This document shows positions 27,583-35,913 of a stretch of DNA of 45,123 nt, piece after piece; within the stretch, counting starts at the first letter, position 1, and each line of letters starts with the position of its first letter. A model generated the notes under the pieces. The model searched no databases, was not told the origin of the DNA, and saw only the letters and a program-made list of their open reading frames with translations. Source of the stretch: Candidatus Zixiibacteriota bacterium (GTDB lineage Bacteria > Zixibacteria > MSB-5A5 > UM-FILTER-46-8); the NCBI GenBank assembly GCA_014730175.1, contig WJIR01000209.1, positions 1 through 45,123 on the forward strand. Reading direction: 5' to 3'. The translations under genes were made by a program, and so were the position numbers.

Positions 27583-27767
27583 AGAGGGACGCGCTCAGTC
27601 ACGTCCTTTGGTCGCTACCAAGTATGACCCTCCGGTTCCCTATTGACAATTTCCAAAAATGAAACATATTTAATAGTAGATTGTTATTTCATTGCTTTGG
27701 AATTGATTTCATGATTCTGAATACAGGTGGTTGGAGGGACGCGCTTTGACACGTCCCTTAGTTACTC
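27583..27767 (+). repeat. Two direct copies of a small hairpin repeat
   Basis: GAGGGACGCGCT...CACGTCC occurs at 27584-27606 and again at 27734-27756. Each copy folds as AGGGACG with CGTCC(C/T)T (27585-27591 with 27602-27608; 27735-27741 with 27752-27758). The block fills the gap between the patatin and beta-helix genes. It may act as a terminator or transcript stabiliser. Confidence 0.55.
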
Positions 27768-27779
27768 TGGAGTTTTTTA

Positions 27780-29555
27780 ATGTTTCTTTTTTCTAAATTA
27801 AGGCAGGTGCTTCGCTGCTTCGTTATTCTGATTTTTCCTCTATTGATTGTTTTCACGCTCAATAATGTTTCATTAGCTGATTACCATTACGCTTCGCATG
27901 AGGGGAGTAGTGAGTATCCCTATACATCTTGGGAGACAGCAGCAGATAGTATCCAAAAAGCGATTGATGCTGCAGAACCGGGAGATACTGTTTATGTGGG
28001 GGCGGGGACATATTATGAAAACATTGATTTAAAGGATACATTGGCAGTCATTGGAATGAATTGGGAAAATGCTAAGATTCATAGTACGGGTCGTATAGTT
28101 GATGGAGGAGAAGGTGCAATATTCAACGGATTTTGGATAGAAGGGGAAAACAATACAGAAGACAAGGGAATTGTATTGGGGGCATTAGCAGGTTCGCGAT
28201 ATATGGAAGTTAAGGATTGCAAAATAACAAATTGTTGGGATGGTATATTGGGCTGGGCGGGTGGAATATTTCGTAACAACATAATAATGAATAACGAATA
28301 TGGTATGTATATCCTTGACTATCCAGCTACACCACTGATAGAGTATAATACCATAATTGACAATGAGTTTATTGGGATTGCTGGCATGTACATAAGCCTC
28401 GTTATTCGGAACAATTTCATTGCTCGAAATAGAGTCGGAGGGATAGACTACGAACATCCTTATAGAGTGGACATGTCTAATAATGTTTTATTTGATAATG
28501 GAATTGCTTCCAGCCATAGTACACAGGTGAATTTCGGTTTTTTCGGAGAACGATTTATCTATAATAATTATTTTGGAATGTCTGATATCCGTGTAACGGG
28601 TTTAGTATTAGACAGAGGTAATGCTGAAGATAGTGTGATAAATAATATTTTCCAACATTGTAAATACGGAATATACCTATACAAATCCTTTGGTAATATT
28701 TTCTATAACGATTTCTTTGATAATGAAGAAAATATACTATTAGATAATGCAGAGGATTCGCTTTGGGAGAATATCTATGTTAATCCCATGGTAACATCGG
28801 AGGAAGATGGTTTTTATCTACAGGCATTTTCTCCCTGTATAGATTCCGGGGATCCTGAGAAATTAGATATTGATAATTCCAGATCTGATATAGGAGTGTA
28901 CGGAGGACCATTTGGTGAATCTTATGATTATCAGGATTTACCTCCTGAACCACCAGAGAGTTTATGGGCTGAGATATTGGAACCGGATACTATATTAATT
29001 CAATGGAGTTCTGCTACTGAAACAGACTTCAACTACTATAATTTATACAGAGATACTTTATCAGGTTTCGAACCTTCTATCAATACGTTGTTATTTGTAG
29101 CAACTGATTCATTCTACTACGACACTGACTGGGAAAACCAACAAAATTATTTCTATAAGATTACCTCAGTTGATAATCAAGATAATGAAAGTGAACCATC
29201 ACAGGAATTGGAAGTAGTGTTAACTTCGGTAGATGATAATCCTTTTGATCCATTACCCAAGACTTATATTTTAAATCAGAATTATCCGAATCCATTTAAT
29301 CCTGAAACGAGAATAAAATATATTTTACCGAATGTAGGGGCTCAACCAGCACAGGTAGAGTTAGTTATTTATAACATTATGGGAGAGGAGGTGATAAAGT
29401 TAGTAGACAAGCGACAGTATCCGGGAGACTACGTTGTAGCATGGGATGGAAAAGATGCCCATGGCACGGAAGTATCCTCCGGAATTTACTTTTACAGTTT
29501 GAAGATCTGGGGGACAGCCTTGATCCCGGTTAGAAAAATGGTGCGATTAAAATAG
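27780..29555 (+). CDS. Secreted right-handed beta-helix protein with fibronectin-III and sorting tail
   Basis: A signal peptide covers about residues 1-33. A parallel beta-helix domain (about 45-370) starts SIQKAIDAAEPGDTVYVGAGTYYENI. It shows repeated NNIIMNNEYGMYI, YNTIIDNEFIGIAG and NNFIARNRVGGI turns, and ends SPCIDSGDP...DIGVYGG. A fibronectin-III-like domain follows (about 390-485). The tail has NYPNPFNPETRIKY and SGIYFYSL...RKMVRLK. Beta-helix proteins of this kind often bind or cleave polysaccharide, but no catalytic set is evident. By eye the gene uses more A/T-ending codons (TTA, ATA, GAT) than its neighbours. The next gene starts 24 bp later and is probably co-transcribed. Confidence 0.85.
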   Translation: MFLFSKLRQVLRCFVILIFPLLIVFTLNNVSLADYHYASHEGSSEYPYTSWETAADSIQKAIDAAEPGDTVYVGAGTYYENIDLKDTLAVIGMNWENAKIHSTGRIVDGGEGAIFNGFWIEGENNTEDKGIVLGALAGSRYMEVKDCKITNCWDGILGWAGGIFRNNIIMNNEYGMYILDYPATPLIEYNTIIDNEFIGIAGMYISLVIRNNFIARNRVGGIDYEHPYRVDMSNNVLFDNGIASSHSTQVNFGFFGERFIYNNYFGMSDIRVTGLVLDRGNAEDSVINNIFQHCKYGIYLYKSFGNIFYNDFFDNEENILLDNAEDSLWENIYVNPMVTSEEDGFYLQAFSPCIDSGDPEKLDIDNSRSDIGVYGGPFGESYDYQDLPPEPPESLWAEILEPDTILIQWSSATETDFNYYNLYRDTLSGFEPSINTLLFVATDSFYYDTDWENQQNYFYKITSVDNQDNESEPSQELEVVLTSVDDNPFDPLPKTYILNQNYPNPFNPETRIKYILPNVGAQPAQVELVIYNIMGEEVIKLVDKRQYPGDYVVAWDGKDAHGTEVSSGIYFYSLKIWGTALIPVRKMVRLK

Positions 29556-29579
29556 CAACTCATTAAATGGAAGGAAACT

Positions 29580-31505
29580 ATGAAGTTCAATAGTAATATT
29601 ATTAGGTTAATACTCTTAATAGTTGCTTTAATCTTTCTTAATGGTTTCAATTCAAATATATTGGGAGGTTTTCCGATTGATGATGATATTTTCGGTCTGA
29701 TAATGTACGGTAAAAAGGATACATCGCAAGCATTCTTCGATGATTTGTCCGAGAGTTTGCAGATGAATGCGGTTTGGTTCTCACCCGTAGGCGATACCGC
29801 CGCATACCGAATAATGAAGGAGATGGCCGATGACAGGGGTATGTTGATCAACACTCCGGGGTCGGAATGGGTGAATGGGGATTTTGTACAGGTCCCTACG
29901 AATAAATACTGCAAGGCATACAAGAAGATATCCTGCAGTGGTACCGGACCGGTCGACAAGCATATTCCGGATCTACGGGGTATCCATCATCTGTGGGGTG
30001 ATTCGGTTGTAATATCAGACACTATCTCGGTATGGAAAGGCTCTGCAGATATGGACAGCGCCTATTGTGATAGCGAATTGGTTTTGGGACCGCGATACAG
30101 CTTGATGAAGGGTCGGGATTATGTCCTCGATTACAAAATTGCGGTCGGTTCCGGGCAATCTCTGGACGATACTACAACACTCGCTTTTGTGGTTATTTCG
30201 GAGTGGACATTAGCGAGTGATACGATAACTATAGTCGCGGTGACCCGCGATTCGATACCTGATGATTCAGTTATTACAACAATTCATATCCCGTTCAACA
30301 CCAAGAACCTGACCAGGGGACGACGGGAGATGGAGATGAAAGTTTTTTCTACGCTCAAGCGCGATATATTTGTACAGGAACTGGAGATATACGAGGAGGA
30401 TGCGAGGGAGTTAATGGTGGATTCAATTGGTTGGGGCGCGATTTCCGAACAGCTCAGGAGATACAATGTTGGTGATGACACCACGATAATGGCTGTTTGG
30501 GCTCAGGATGAACCTCCGTACTACATGTTCGGTCCGTATGGACTGATACAGAAAATAGTTTCCGATTCATTAGCTGGTGCGGCTAATCCTGATGTGGTAA
30601 TAAAAGGAGCGCACATAATATTTCCCAGGACTTTTGTTGACATAGCAAAACCGAAGTGGCTACACCTCGATTTATATCCTTTCGGTCCCGATTGCTCGGA
30701 CACCTGTCTATATTATGGCAGCAAAGGACATGCCGGGCTGCAGAGTCATTTAAATCAAATGACGAGATACCTGATGCTTAATACAAGGTATGCTCTCGAC
30801 CAGGCGCAACATAAACCGGAGAAAGTTTACCAAACGTTAATGGCGTTTGGAGGAGGGGAAAATGATTGGAAGCGAAGGCCTACTGCATCGGAACTTCGCT
30901 GCACCGCCGGAATCGGCTTGGCAGCGGGGGTTGATGGGCAATCCGTCTTTTTATATGCATCAGGACTTGACACTCACGGGGATTCTACTTATGGATTAAC
31001 AAATACGGATGGTTCACCACGTGACTCGCTTTATTACACATTGAGGGATAATATAGCGCCGCTGGTGAGAAGTATCGAAAAGGAATATCTGCTTTTAGAC
31101 TGGAAAAAGTCTTATCGTATATCCCCCGATAGCGCCCAAACTGAGATCGGTAAAGCAACACTTATCGACACGGTGACCTGGTGGACAGATACAACAGCTG
31201 TCTCCAATCCGGATGCAGGATGGTTTCAGGTAACCGAATTCCGGGATACAACGCTGAATGCGAATTGTCTCTTAGTTGTCAACCGTGCCTGCAATAATCA
31301 ATTCGGTGTTGAAGCGCCGCCGATTTACGCAAGTGTTGTTCTGAATATCGATCATTTCGTAAGCAGGCGCTACCAGGTTGTGAATGTTGACGGCAGGATG
31401 AACGAAAAATACGTTATCTATAATGAGGATAATGAACTGAAGTTTACGACCATGCTCGAAGCGGGGGAAGCTAAGTTGTTCAGGATTGAAAATGTCAATC
31501 GATGA
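29580..31505 (+). CDS. Secreted protein, possibly a glycoside-hydrolase-like TIM barrel
   Basis: A signal peptide covers about residues 1-24. I do not recognise the family. Features reminiscent of glycosidase-fold proteins are LQMNAVWFSPVGD near the start, a carboxylate pair in AVWAQDEPPYY, KWLHLDLYPFGPD, and a late domain ending EAGEAKLFRIENV, which resembles the closing beta-sandwich of some GH families. Asp and Glu in QDEPP could be catalytic, but this is inference. A middle region (about 120-280) looks like an inserted beta-sandwich. Unlike the preceding beta-helix protein, it has no type IX sorting tail. GGAAGG lies before the ATG. Co-transcription with the beta-helix gene suggests a joint extracellular role, perhaps on a carbohydrate. 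Confidence 0.55.
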   Translation: MKFNSNIIRLILLIVALIFLNGFNSNILGGFPIDDDIFGLIMYGKKDTSQAFFDDLSESLQMNAVWFSPVGDTAAYRIMKEMADDRGMLINTPGSEWVNGDFVQVPTNKYCKAYKKISCSGTGPVDKHIPDLRGIHHLWGDSVVISDTISVWKGSADMDSAYCDSELVLGPRYSLMKGRDYVLDYKIAVGSGQSLDDTTTLAFVVISEWTLASDTITIVAVTRDSIPDDSVITTIHIPFNTKNLTRGRREMEMKVFSTLKRDIFVQELEIYEEDARELMVDSIGWGAISEQLRRYNVGDDTTIMAVWAQDEPPYYMFGPYGLIQKIVSDSLAGAANPDVVIKGAHIIFPRTFVDIAKPKWLHLDLYPFGPDCSDTCLYYGSKGHAGLQSHLNQMTRYLMLNTRYALDQAQHKPEKVYQTLMAFGGGENDWKRRPTASELRCTAGIGLAAGVDGQSVFLYASGLDTHGDSTYGLTNTDGSPRDSLYYTLRDNIAPLVRSIEKEYLLLDWKKSYRISPDSAQTEIGKATLIDTVTWWTDTTAVSNPDAGWFQVTEFRDTTLNANCLLVVNRACNNQFGVEAPPIYASVVLNIDHFVSRRYQVVNVDGRMNEKYVIYNEDNELKFTTMLEAGEAKLFRIENVNR

Positions 31506-31579
31506 GGATTACGGTTGCTTCGCCCTGTTGTGGTCACAAAAACCTCTAAATACAACATAATTGCGCGTAGTATTCAGTT

Positions 31580-31899
31580 TTAGCCCGTAATGATTCATAA
31601 ATTTTGTAATTGGTAGCGGAAGCCTTGCGCTTCCGGCGCTTTTCCGGACCCCGAATTCCAAGGTGGCAATGGTATATTGTTTTAATTCCACCAAAGGGCA
31701 AGCTTTCGGTTCAGATTGATGGCAAAGTAGGATAATGCAAGACGGGTTAAAACCCGTCCTTATTAAAAATAGTGACCCTCCCCCACGTTGAAACGTGGGG
31801 TCTCGTTTGAACCTTTCGGTACATGGTGTTATCAACAGCCTGACCTAAGGACAAGCCTTCGGTTTCAGATTGAGAGTCTTTTTGAATTATCCGGGTTTG
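31580..31899 (+). repeat. Dispersed TIR element, copy 3 (expanded composite)
   Basis: The left end TTAGCCCGTAATGATTCATAA starts at 31580 and the degenerate right end TTTGAATTATCCGGGTTTG closes near 31899. The shared hairpin CGGAAGC/GCTTCCG is at 31617-31623 with 31629-31635. About 150 extra bases in the middle carry two more perfect hairpins: GACGGGTT/AACCCGTC (31741-31748 with 31751-31758) and CCCCACGTT/AACGTGGGG (31781-31789 with 31792-31800). Together this fills most of the 485-bp gap before acpS. No gene is seen in it. Confidence 0.65.
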
Positions 31900-31990
31900 C
31901 CGGATTTTAAAATGTTTGCTTTTAAGTAAATCATTGTTTAATATTAGATTTTATATATAAACTACGGATATCTGTTGTTGTGATGGAAAA

Positions 31991-32368
31991 ATGGTTAAAG
32001 CAGTCGGTATAGACATAATTGAAATCAGCAGGATAAGGCAGGCGATAGAAAGGTGGGGAGACCGCTTCCTTCATCGCGTATTTACGCCCTGGGAGATTAG
32101 TTACTGCTCGGAAAAAGTGTTCCCGGAATACTCGTTCGCAGCCCGTTTTGCGGCAAAAGAAGCGGTGTTCAAAACTTTGGGCAGTAGTGCCAGAAGCGGC
32201 ATCAAATGGACTTCAATCGAGATTTTTAATGACCGCAACGGTCAGCCATCGGTGAGATTGGGCGGTAAAGCCAAGGAAAAGCTTGATGGCGGCGCGGTTT
32301 TGATTTCGATGTCGCACAGCCACACTTATGCGGTTGCTCAAGCAGTTCTATTAGAAACATCCAATTGA
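31991..32368 (+). CDS. acpS: Holo-[acyl-carrier-protein] synthase
   Basis: The 125-residue enzyme transfers 4'-phosphopantetheine from CoA to the serine of acyl carrier protein. Mg2+ ligands are Asp8 in VGIDIIEISRI and Glu57 in RFAAKEAVFKTLG. SMSHSHTYAVAQAVL near the end is also typical. It is the first gene of a packed operon; its stop region overlaps the next start by 4 bp. It uses CoA, whose precursor pantothenate is made by panB/panC farther down the operon. Confidence 0.96.
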   Translation: MVKAVGIDIIEISRIRQAIERWGDRFLHRVFTPWEISYCSEKVFPEYSFAARFAAKEAVFKTLGSSARSGIKWTSIEIFNDRNGQPSVRLGGKAKEKLDGGAVLISMSHSHTYAVAQAVLLETSN

Positions 32369-33609
32369 GAAAGATAATACTCGACAAAGCAGAACGTTTA
32401 TACAAAACGCAAGGACCTCTGTCGTTCGAACAGCCTCGGCTTCCGGCTGGTTCGAAATACAGGGAATCCGGTGTTATCGAGCTATCCTCGGTGCGGTGCG
32501 AACTGTTCTCTAATCCGGATTTCGCAGGTGAAGCCGGCGGGATAATCGGTAATCCGGGATTGCGTCGCGGAGCAACTAAAGCCGAAATAGTTGATGCATA
32601 CAAATACATTGCCGAATTTTACGTTAAACAGTTCGGGATAAAACTGAACCACCGGACATCGATAGCGATCATCACAGCAGGGATTCCGTCGGAGATGCTG
32701 ATTAGTTTGGGGCTTGTTAATCCCGGAGATAAAATAGCAGTCTGCGATCCGGCGTCGATCGTCTTCCGAAATGCAGCGACAATGGCGGGCGCATCCGTCT
32801 CCTCAATTCCGGTTAACGAGAGAACCGATTATCTGGCTTCATCATCGATTACAGACCGGAGAGTGGAGAGAAATCTGAAGATAAAATTCTTAAACTACCC
32901 CCATATACCTTCAGGGGCGGCGGCTGATTCCTCGTTTTTCGATGCACAGGTGAAAGCTGCGGCAAAGGGTAACTATCTTCTGTGTCACAGGTGGGGGAGC
33001 TTAGCAATTAATCGCGGAAGATATTCGCATCCATCGATATTCCATTCCAGCGGTGCAAAGAAGGTAGGGATTGAATTCACAGGATTCGACATTGGATACG
33101 GTTTTCAGAAAGGTTTGCTTGAATTCGCTGTGGGCTCACCGGATGCCATAGCCATTATCAAAGAAATGAACAGCGCCGTGTGCCGGGATATACCATTCTT
33201 TATTCTCAAGCTTTTTTATTCCGCAATAGACCACTATGAGACAATCGCTAAAGAAACGTCGGAGAGGATAAAGATTAATGCTGATATCTTATCATCCGGG
33301 CTTAAGAAGCTCGGCTGGTCAGTTTATAACAGCAAAGGCACGCCTTTCGTTTGGGTAAAGCATCCCCGCAGAAGGAGTTCTGTTAACCTGGCGAGGTCAC
33401 TTTGGCGCAGAGCGGGGATATCGGTCATACCTGGAGTAAAATTCGGGGATAATGGGGAGGGTTATATCAGGATAGCACTCACAGGAACCGAGCAAGAGCT
33501 GGAGGAGGCGATAAATCGAATAGCGAAAGTACTGCACCCAATAAAATCCGGCAAGAACATGATTGACAAACGGCTGAAAGGTTTTAAAGGTGAACAGGAT
33601 TCTGATTAA
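32365..33609 (+). CDS. Degenerate fold-type I aminotransferase (predicted PLP-less pseudoenzyme)
   Basis: The 414 residues follow the LL-diaminopimelate-aminotransferase branch of class I/II aminotransferases: LVNPGDKIAVCDPASIVFRNA, FLNYPHIPSGA, LLCHRW, KKVGIEF..., FAVGSPDAI and YIRIALTGT occur in order. The cofactor residues are gone. Where family members read NYPNNPTG, Ile181 replaces the PLP-contacting Asn. Where they read CHDxxY, Arg209 replaces the pyridine-N Asp, and Ser212 the Tyr. Where they read SLSKTYNMTGWRIG, Ile243 (codon 33091-33093) replaces the Schiff-base Lys. The substrate-carboxylate Arg (Arg369) is kept. The frame is intact, so this is not simple decay. Start and end overlap acpS (4 bp) and folB (20 bp). 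It may be a binding, scaffold or regulatory protein of the folate/CoA operon. Family placement is confident; function is unknown. Confidence 0.85.
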   Translation: MRKIILDKAERLYKTQGPLSFEQPRLPAGSKYRESGVIELSSVRCELFSNPDFAGEAGGIIGNPGLRRGATKAEIVDAYKYIAEFYVKQFGIKLNHRTSIAIITAGIPSEMLISLGLVNPGDKIAVCDPASIVFRNAATMAGASVSSIPVNERTDYLASSSITDRRVERNLKIKFLNYPHIPSGAAADSSFFDAQVKAAAKGNYLLCHRWGSLAINRGRYSHPSIFHSSGAKKVGIEFTGFDIGYGFQKGLLEFAVGSPDAIAIIKEMNSAVCRDIPFFILKLFYSAIDHYETIAKETSERIKINADILSSGLKKLGWSVYNSKGTPFVWVKHPRRRSSVNLARSLWRRAGISVIPGVKFGDNGEGYIRIALTGTEQELEEAINRIAKVLHPIKSGKNMIDKRLKGFKGEQDSD

Positions 33610-33955
33610 GAATATCAAGCTATACGGTCACTGCGGAACAACCGAAGCGGAGAGAACTACCGGAGCTCTTTACGAGATAGATGCTGCCGTTTATTATTCA
33701 GGTGAAACTTATGGAATAGCGGATGATATAGAACATACCGTTGATTATACCGAACTTTACGGATGTATAGCTGACAGCTTTCAGAATGAGACATATAAGT
33801 TAATTGAGTCTGCTGCTGAGAGAATAGCCGATGCAGCGCTGAAGAGATTCAATTTAATAGACAAAGTGGAGATTTCATTGAGGAAGAGACCTCCATTTGA
33901 CGCTTCTCTGGATTATGTGGAAGTAAGGATTACACGTGAACGAAAGAATTCGTAA
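33590..33955 (+). CDS. folB: Dihydroneopterin aldolase
   Basis: The GTG start (33590) lies within the end of the previous gene. The 121-residue protein has the FolB pattern: IKNIKLYGHCGTTEAERTTG (catalytic Glu region), HTVDYTELYGCIAD, and VEISLRKRPPFDASLDYVEVRITR with the catalytic Lys. It converts dihydroneopterin to 6-hydroxymethyl-dihydropterin, the substrate of the FolK encoded next, with which it overlaps by 20 bp. Confidence 0.95.
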   Translation: MNRILIKNIKLYGHCGTTEAERTTGALYEIDAAVYYSGETYGIADDIEHTVDYTELYGCIADSFQNETYKLIESAAERIADAALKRFNLIDKVEISLRKRPPFDASLDYVEVRITRERKNS

Positions 33956-34448
33956 AACGGTGTATTTAAGCTTAGGTTCGAATTTAGGCGATAGATATAC
34001 TAACATTATGCGTGCGATAAGCAAAATCCAGCGGATACCGGATGTCGATCTTCGGAGTATCGCTCCCTTATATGAAACCGAACCGGTTGGAGCGACCGAA
34101 CATCCGGTATATCTCAATACCGCATTGAGGATGGAAACGCAATTAACTCCTGTGGAATTGCTTGACAGGTGTCAGGAAATAGAAGCGGAGCTGGGGAGAG
34201 TTAACAAGGGTGAATTACAGCCAAGAATGATAGATATAGATATCTTGCTCTACGATGATCTTATACTGGAGCAACCGGAACTTCGAATTCCGCACCCGAG
34301 AATAAAGGAACGGATTTTTGTACTTAAGCTGCTTACCGATTTGGAGCCGGAATTGAAATGTCCCGTTACCGAACACAAATATAGCCAGTTACTGGAATCC
34401 GAACATGCTAACCAGCGCATAGAGCTTTTTAGAAGGGGAGTCAATTAA
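33936..34448 (+). CDS. folK: 6-hydroxymethyl-dihydropterin pyrophosphokinase
   Basis: The start is GTG (33936) inside folB. Hallmarks are YLSLGSNLGDRYTNI, LYETEPVG, YLNTALRMET, and RMIDIDILLYDD with the two Asp ligands of Mg-ATP, followed by IPHPRIKERIFVLKLL. It pyrophosphorylates hydroxymethyl-dihydropterin for the next step of folate synthesis. No folP (dihydropteroate synthase) is in the window. Its TAA overlaps the ATG of the next gene (TAATG). Confidence 0.96.
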   Translation: MNERIRKTVYLSLGSNLGDRYTNIMRAISKIQRIPDVDLRSIAPLYETEPVGATEHPVYLNTALRMETQLTPVELLDRCQEIEAELGRVNKGELQPRMIDIDILLYDDLILEQPELRIPHPRIKERIFVLKLLTDLEPELKCPVTEHKYSQLLESEHANQRIELFRRGVN

Positions 34449-35074
34449 TGTCTGCTTCATATATAGCCATCGAAGGAGTTATCGGCGCCGGTAAAACCAC
34501 TTTAGCCACCGCGCTTGCCAAAAGATTCCGTATGCAGTTAGTTCTTGAGGAAGTTGAAACCAACCCATTCCTCGAGGATTTTTATGTCGATCCGCGTCGT
34601 TACGCCTTCCAGGTGCAGATATTTTTCCTAACGAGCAGATTTCAACAGCTTCAGAAGTTATCATACATCGATATTTTTCATCAGGGTGCGGTTTGTGATT
34701 ATATGTTCGAGAAGGATGGTATATTCGCTCGGTTGAATCTGGATGATCGTGAATACTCTTTATACCAGAAAATCGCCCCCAGTTTGGGTGAGAACTTACC
34801 CAGGCCGGATTTAGTTATATATCTGGCGGCCGATAATGAGGTTTTGCTGGAGCGGATAAAGAGGAGAGGCAGGCATTTCGAGAGGAATATCGATAAGGAT
34901 TACATCGCTCAGCTTAACGACGAATATAATAGATTCTTTTTGCATTATGACGCCTCTCCGCTGTTAATTGTAGATTCGAACAGTTTTAATTTTATTAATA
35001 ACTCAACGCATTTCGAAACGCTTGTGGAAAACGTAACGGAGCCTTTCAACGGAAGGCGATATTTGCTTTCTTAG
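34448..35074 (+). CDS. Deoxynucleoside kinase (dGK/dCK family)
   Basis: The P-loop is GVIGAGKTT (10-18), followed by LEEVETNPFLEDFY, the substrate-contacting segment VCDYMFEKDGIFA, and a lid RIKRRGRHFERN. These are the order and spacing of the deoxyguanosine/deoxyadenosine kinase family. It phosphorylates salvaged deoxynucleosides to monophosphates. The base preference cannot be fixed from sequence. A deoxynucleoside kinase next to folK is a recurrent arrangement. It begins in the TAATG overlap with folK and ends 17 bp before panB. Confidence 0.92.
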   Translation: MSASYIAIEGVIGAGKTTLATALAKRFRMQLVLEEVETNPFLEDFYVDPRRYAFQVQIFFLTSRFQQLQKLSYIDIFHQGAVCDYMFEKDGIFARLNLDDREYSLYQKIAPSLGENLPRPDLVIYLAADNEVLLERIKRRGRHFERNIDKDYIAQLNDEYNRFFLHYDASPLLIVDSNSFNFINNSTHFETLVENVTEPFNGRRYLLS

Positions 35075-35091
35075 AGCAGAGAGTAACCAGT

Positions 35092-35913
35092 ATGCAATTC
35101 AATCCGGAAAAAATAAGTAAGATCACTATCCGCAACATAAAGAAGTTTAAGAAAGCCGATGTTAAAATTTCGGTCCTTACAGCTTATGATTACCCCACCG
35201 CGATGATAATGGACAAAGTCGGTATTGAGATGGTTCTGGTTGGAGATACGTTGAACACAGTCTTTTGCGGGCAGGAAAACAATCTCTCGGCGACGATGGA
35301 TCAGATGATATACCATACATCCATTGTAAAAAGAGGCCTGAAACGCGCCATGCTGATAGGCGATATGCCTTTTATGTCTTTTCAGGCAAGCGCAGAAGAC
35401 GCCGTTAGGAACGCCGGCAGATTTCTCAAGGAGGGCGGCGCCGATTGTGTGAAGGTAGAGGGCGGAGTTGAAGTCGTTCCCACAGTCAAGAGGATCATTG
35501 ATGCCGGTATTCCGGTCATGGGGCATGTTGGCTTAACGCCGCAGTCGGTGCATCGTTTCGGCGGATATATAGTCAGGGGTCGTAAGCCGGAGGTTCGGCA
35601 GTATCTGCTCGATTCGGCGAAAGCGCTGGAAGATGCGGGTTGTTTTTCGATTGTTCTGGAATCTATTCCTTCGAGTTTGGGTAAGGAAATCACCGAATCG
35701 ATGGATATCCCGACTATCGGGATAGGAGCAGGACCGGACTGCGATGGTCAGGTGCTGGTAATCTACGATATGATCGGTTTCTTCGAGGATTATCAACCGA
35801 CATTCGTCAGGAAATATGATAACTTCGCGGAAAGGATGAAGAAAGCGGTCACTCAATATATGAAGGATGTACGAAGCGGTGGTTTTCCGTCGGAAGAGGA
35901 GAGTTATAGCTGA
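35092..35913 (+). CDS. panB: 3-methyl-2-oxobutanoate hydroxymethyltransferase
   Basis: Ketopantoate hydroxymethyltransferase, 273 residues. Recognised by LTAYDYPTAMIMD, VLVGDTLNTVFCG (metal Asp), LIGDMPFMSFQAS (second Asp), CVKVEGG and VMGHVGLTPQSVHRFGGYIVRG, then IGIGAGPDCDGQVLVIYDMIG. It adds a hydroxymethyl group from 5,10-methylene-tetrahydrofolate to alpha-ketoisovalerate, the first step of pantothenate synthesis. This ties it chemically to the folate genes just upstream. It overlaps panC by 1 bp (TGATG). Confidence 0.97.
   Translation: MQFNPEKISKITIRNIKKFKKADVKISVLTAYDYPTAMIMDKVGIEMVLVGDTLNTVFCGQENNLSATMDQMIYHTSIVKRGLKRAMLIGDMPFMSFQASAEDAVRNAGRFLKEGGADCVKVEGGVEVVPTVKRIIDAGIPVMGHVGLTPQSVHRFGGYIVRGRKPEVRQYLLDSAKALEDAGCFSIVLESIPSSLGKEITESMDIPTIGIGAGPDCDGQVLVIYDMIGFFEDYQPTFVRKYDNFAERMKKAVTQYMKDVRSGGFPSEEESYS

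Noticed and set aside
29492-29959. 155-codon minus-strand frame across the beta-helix/glycosidase-like junction
   Set aside because: It overlaps two well-supported genes on the other strand and has no family features.
31741-31800. CRISPR-like array from hairpin repeats
   Set aside because: The hairpins differ in sequence, are not regularly spaced and have no repeated unit.
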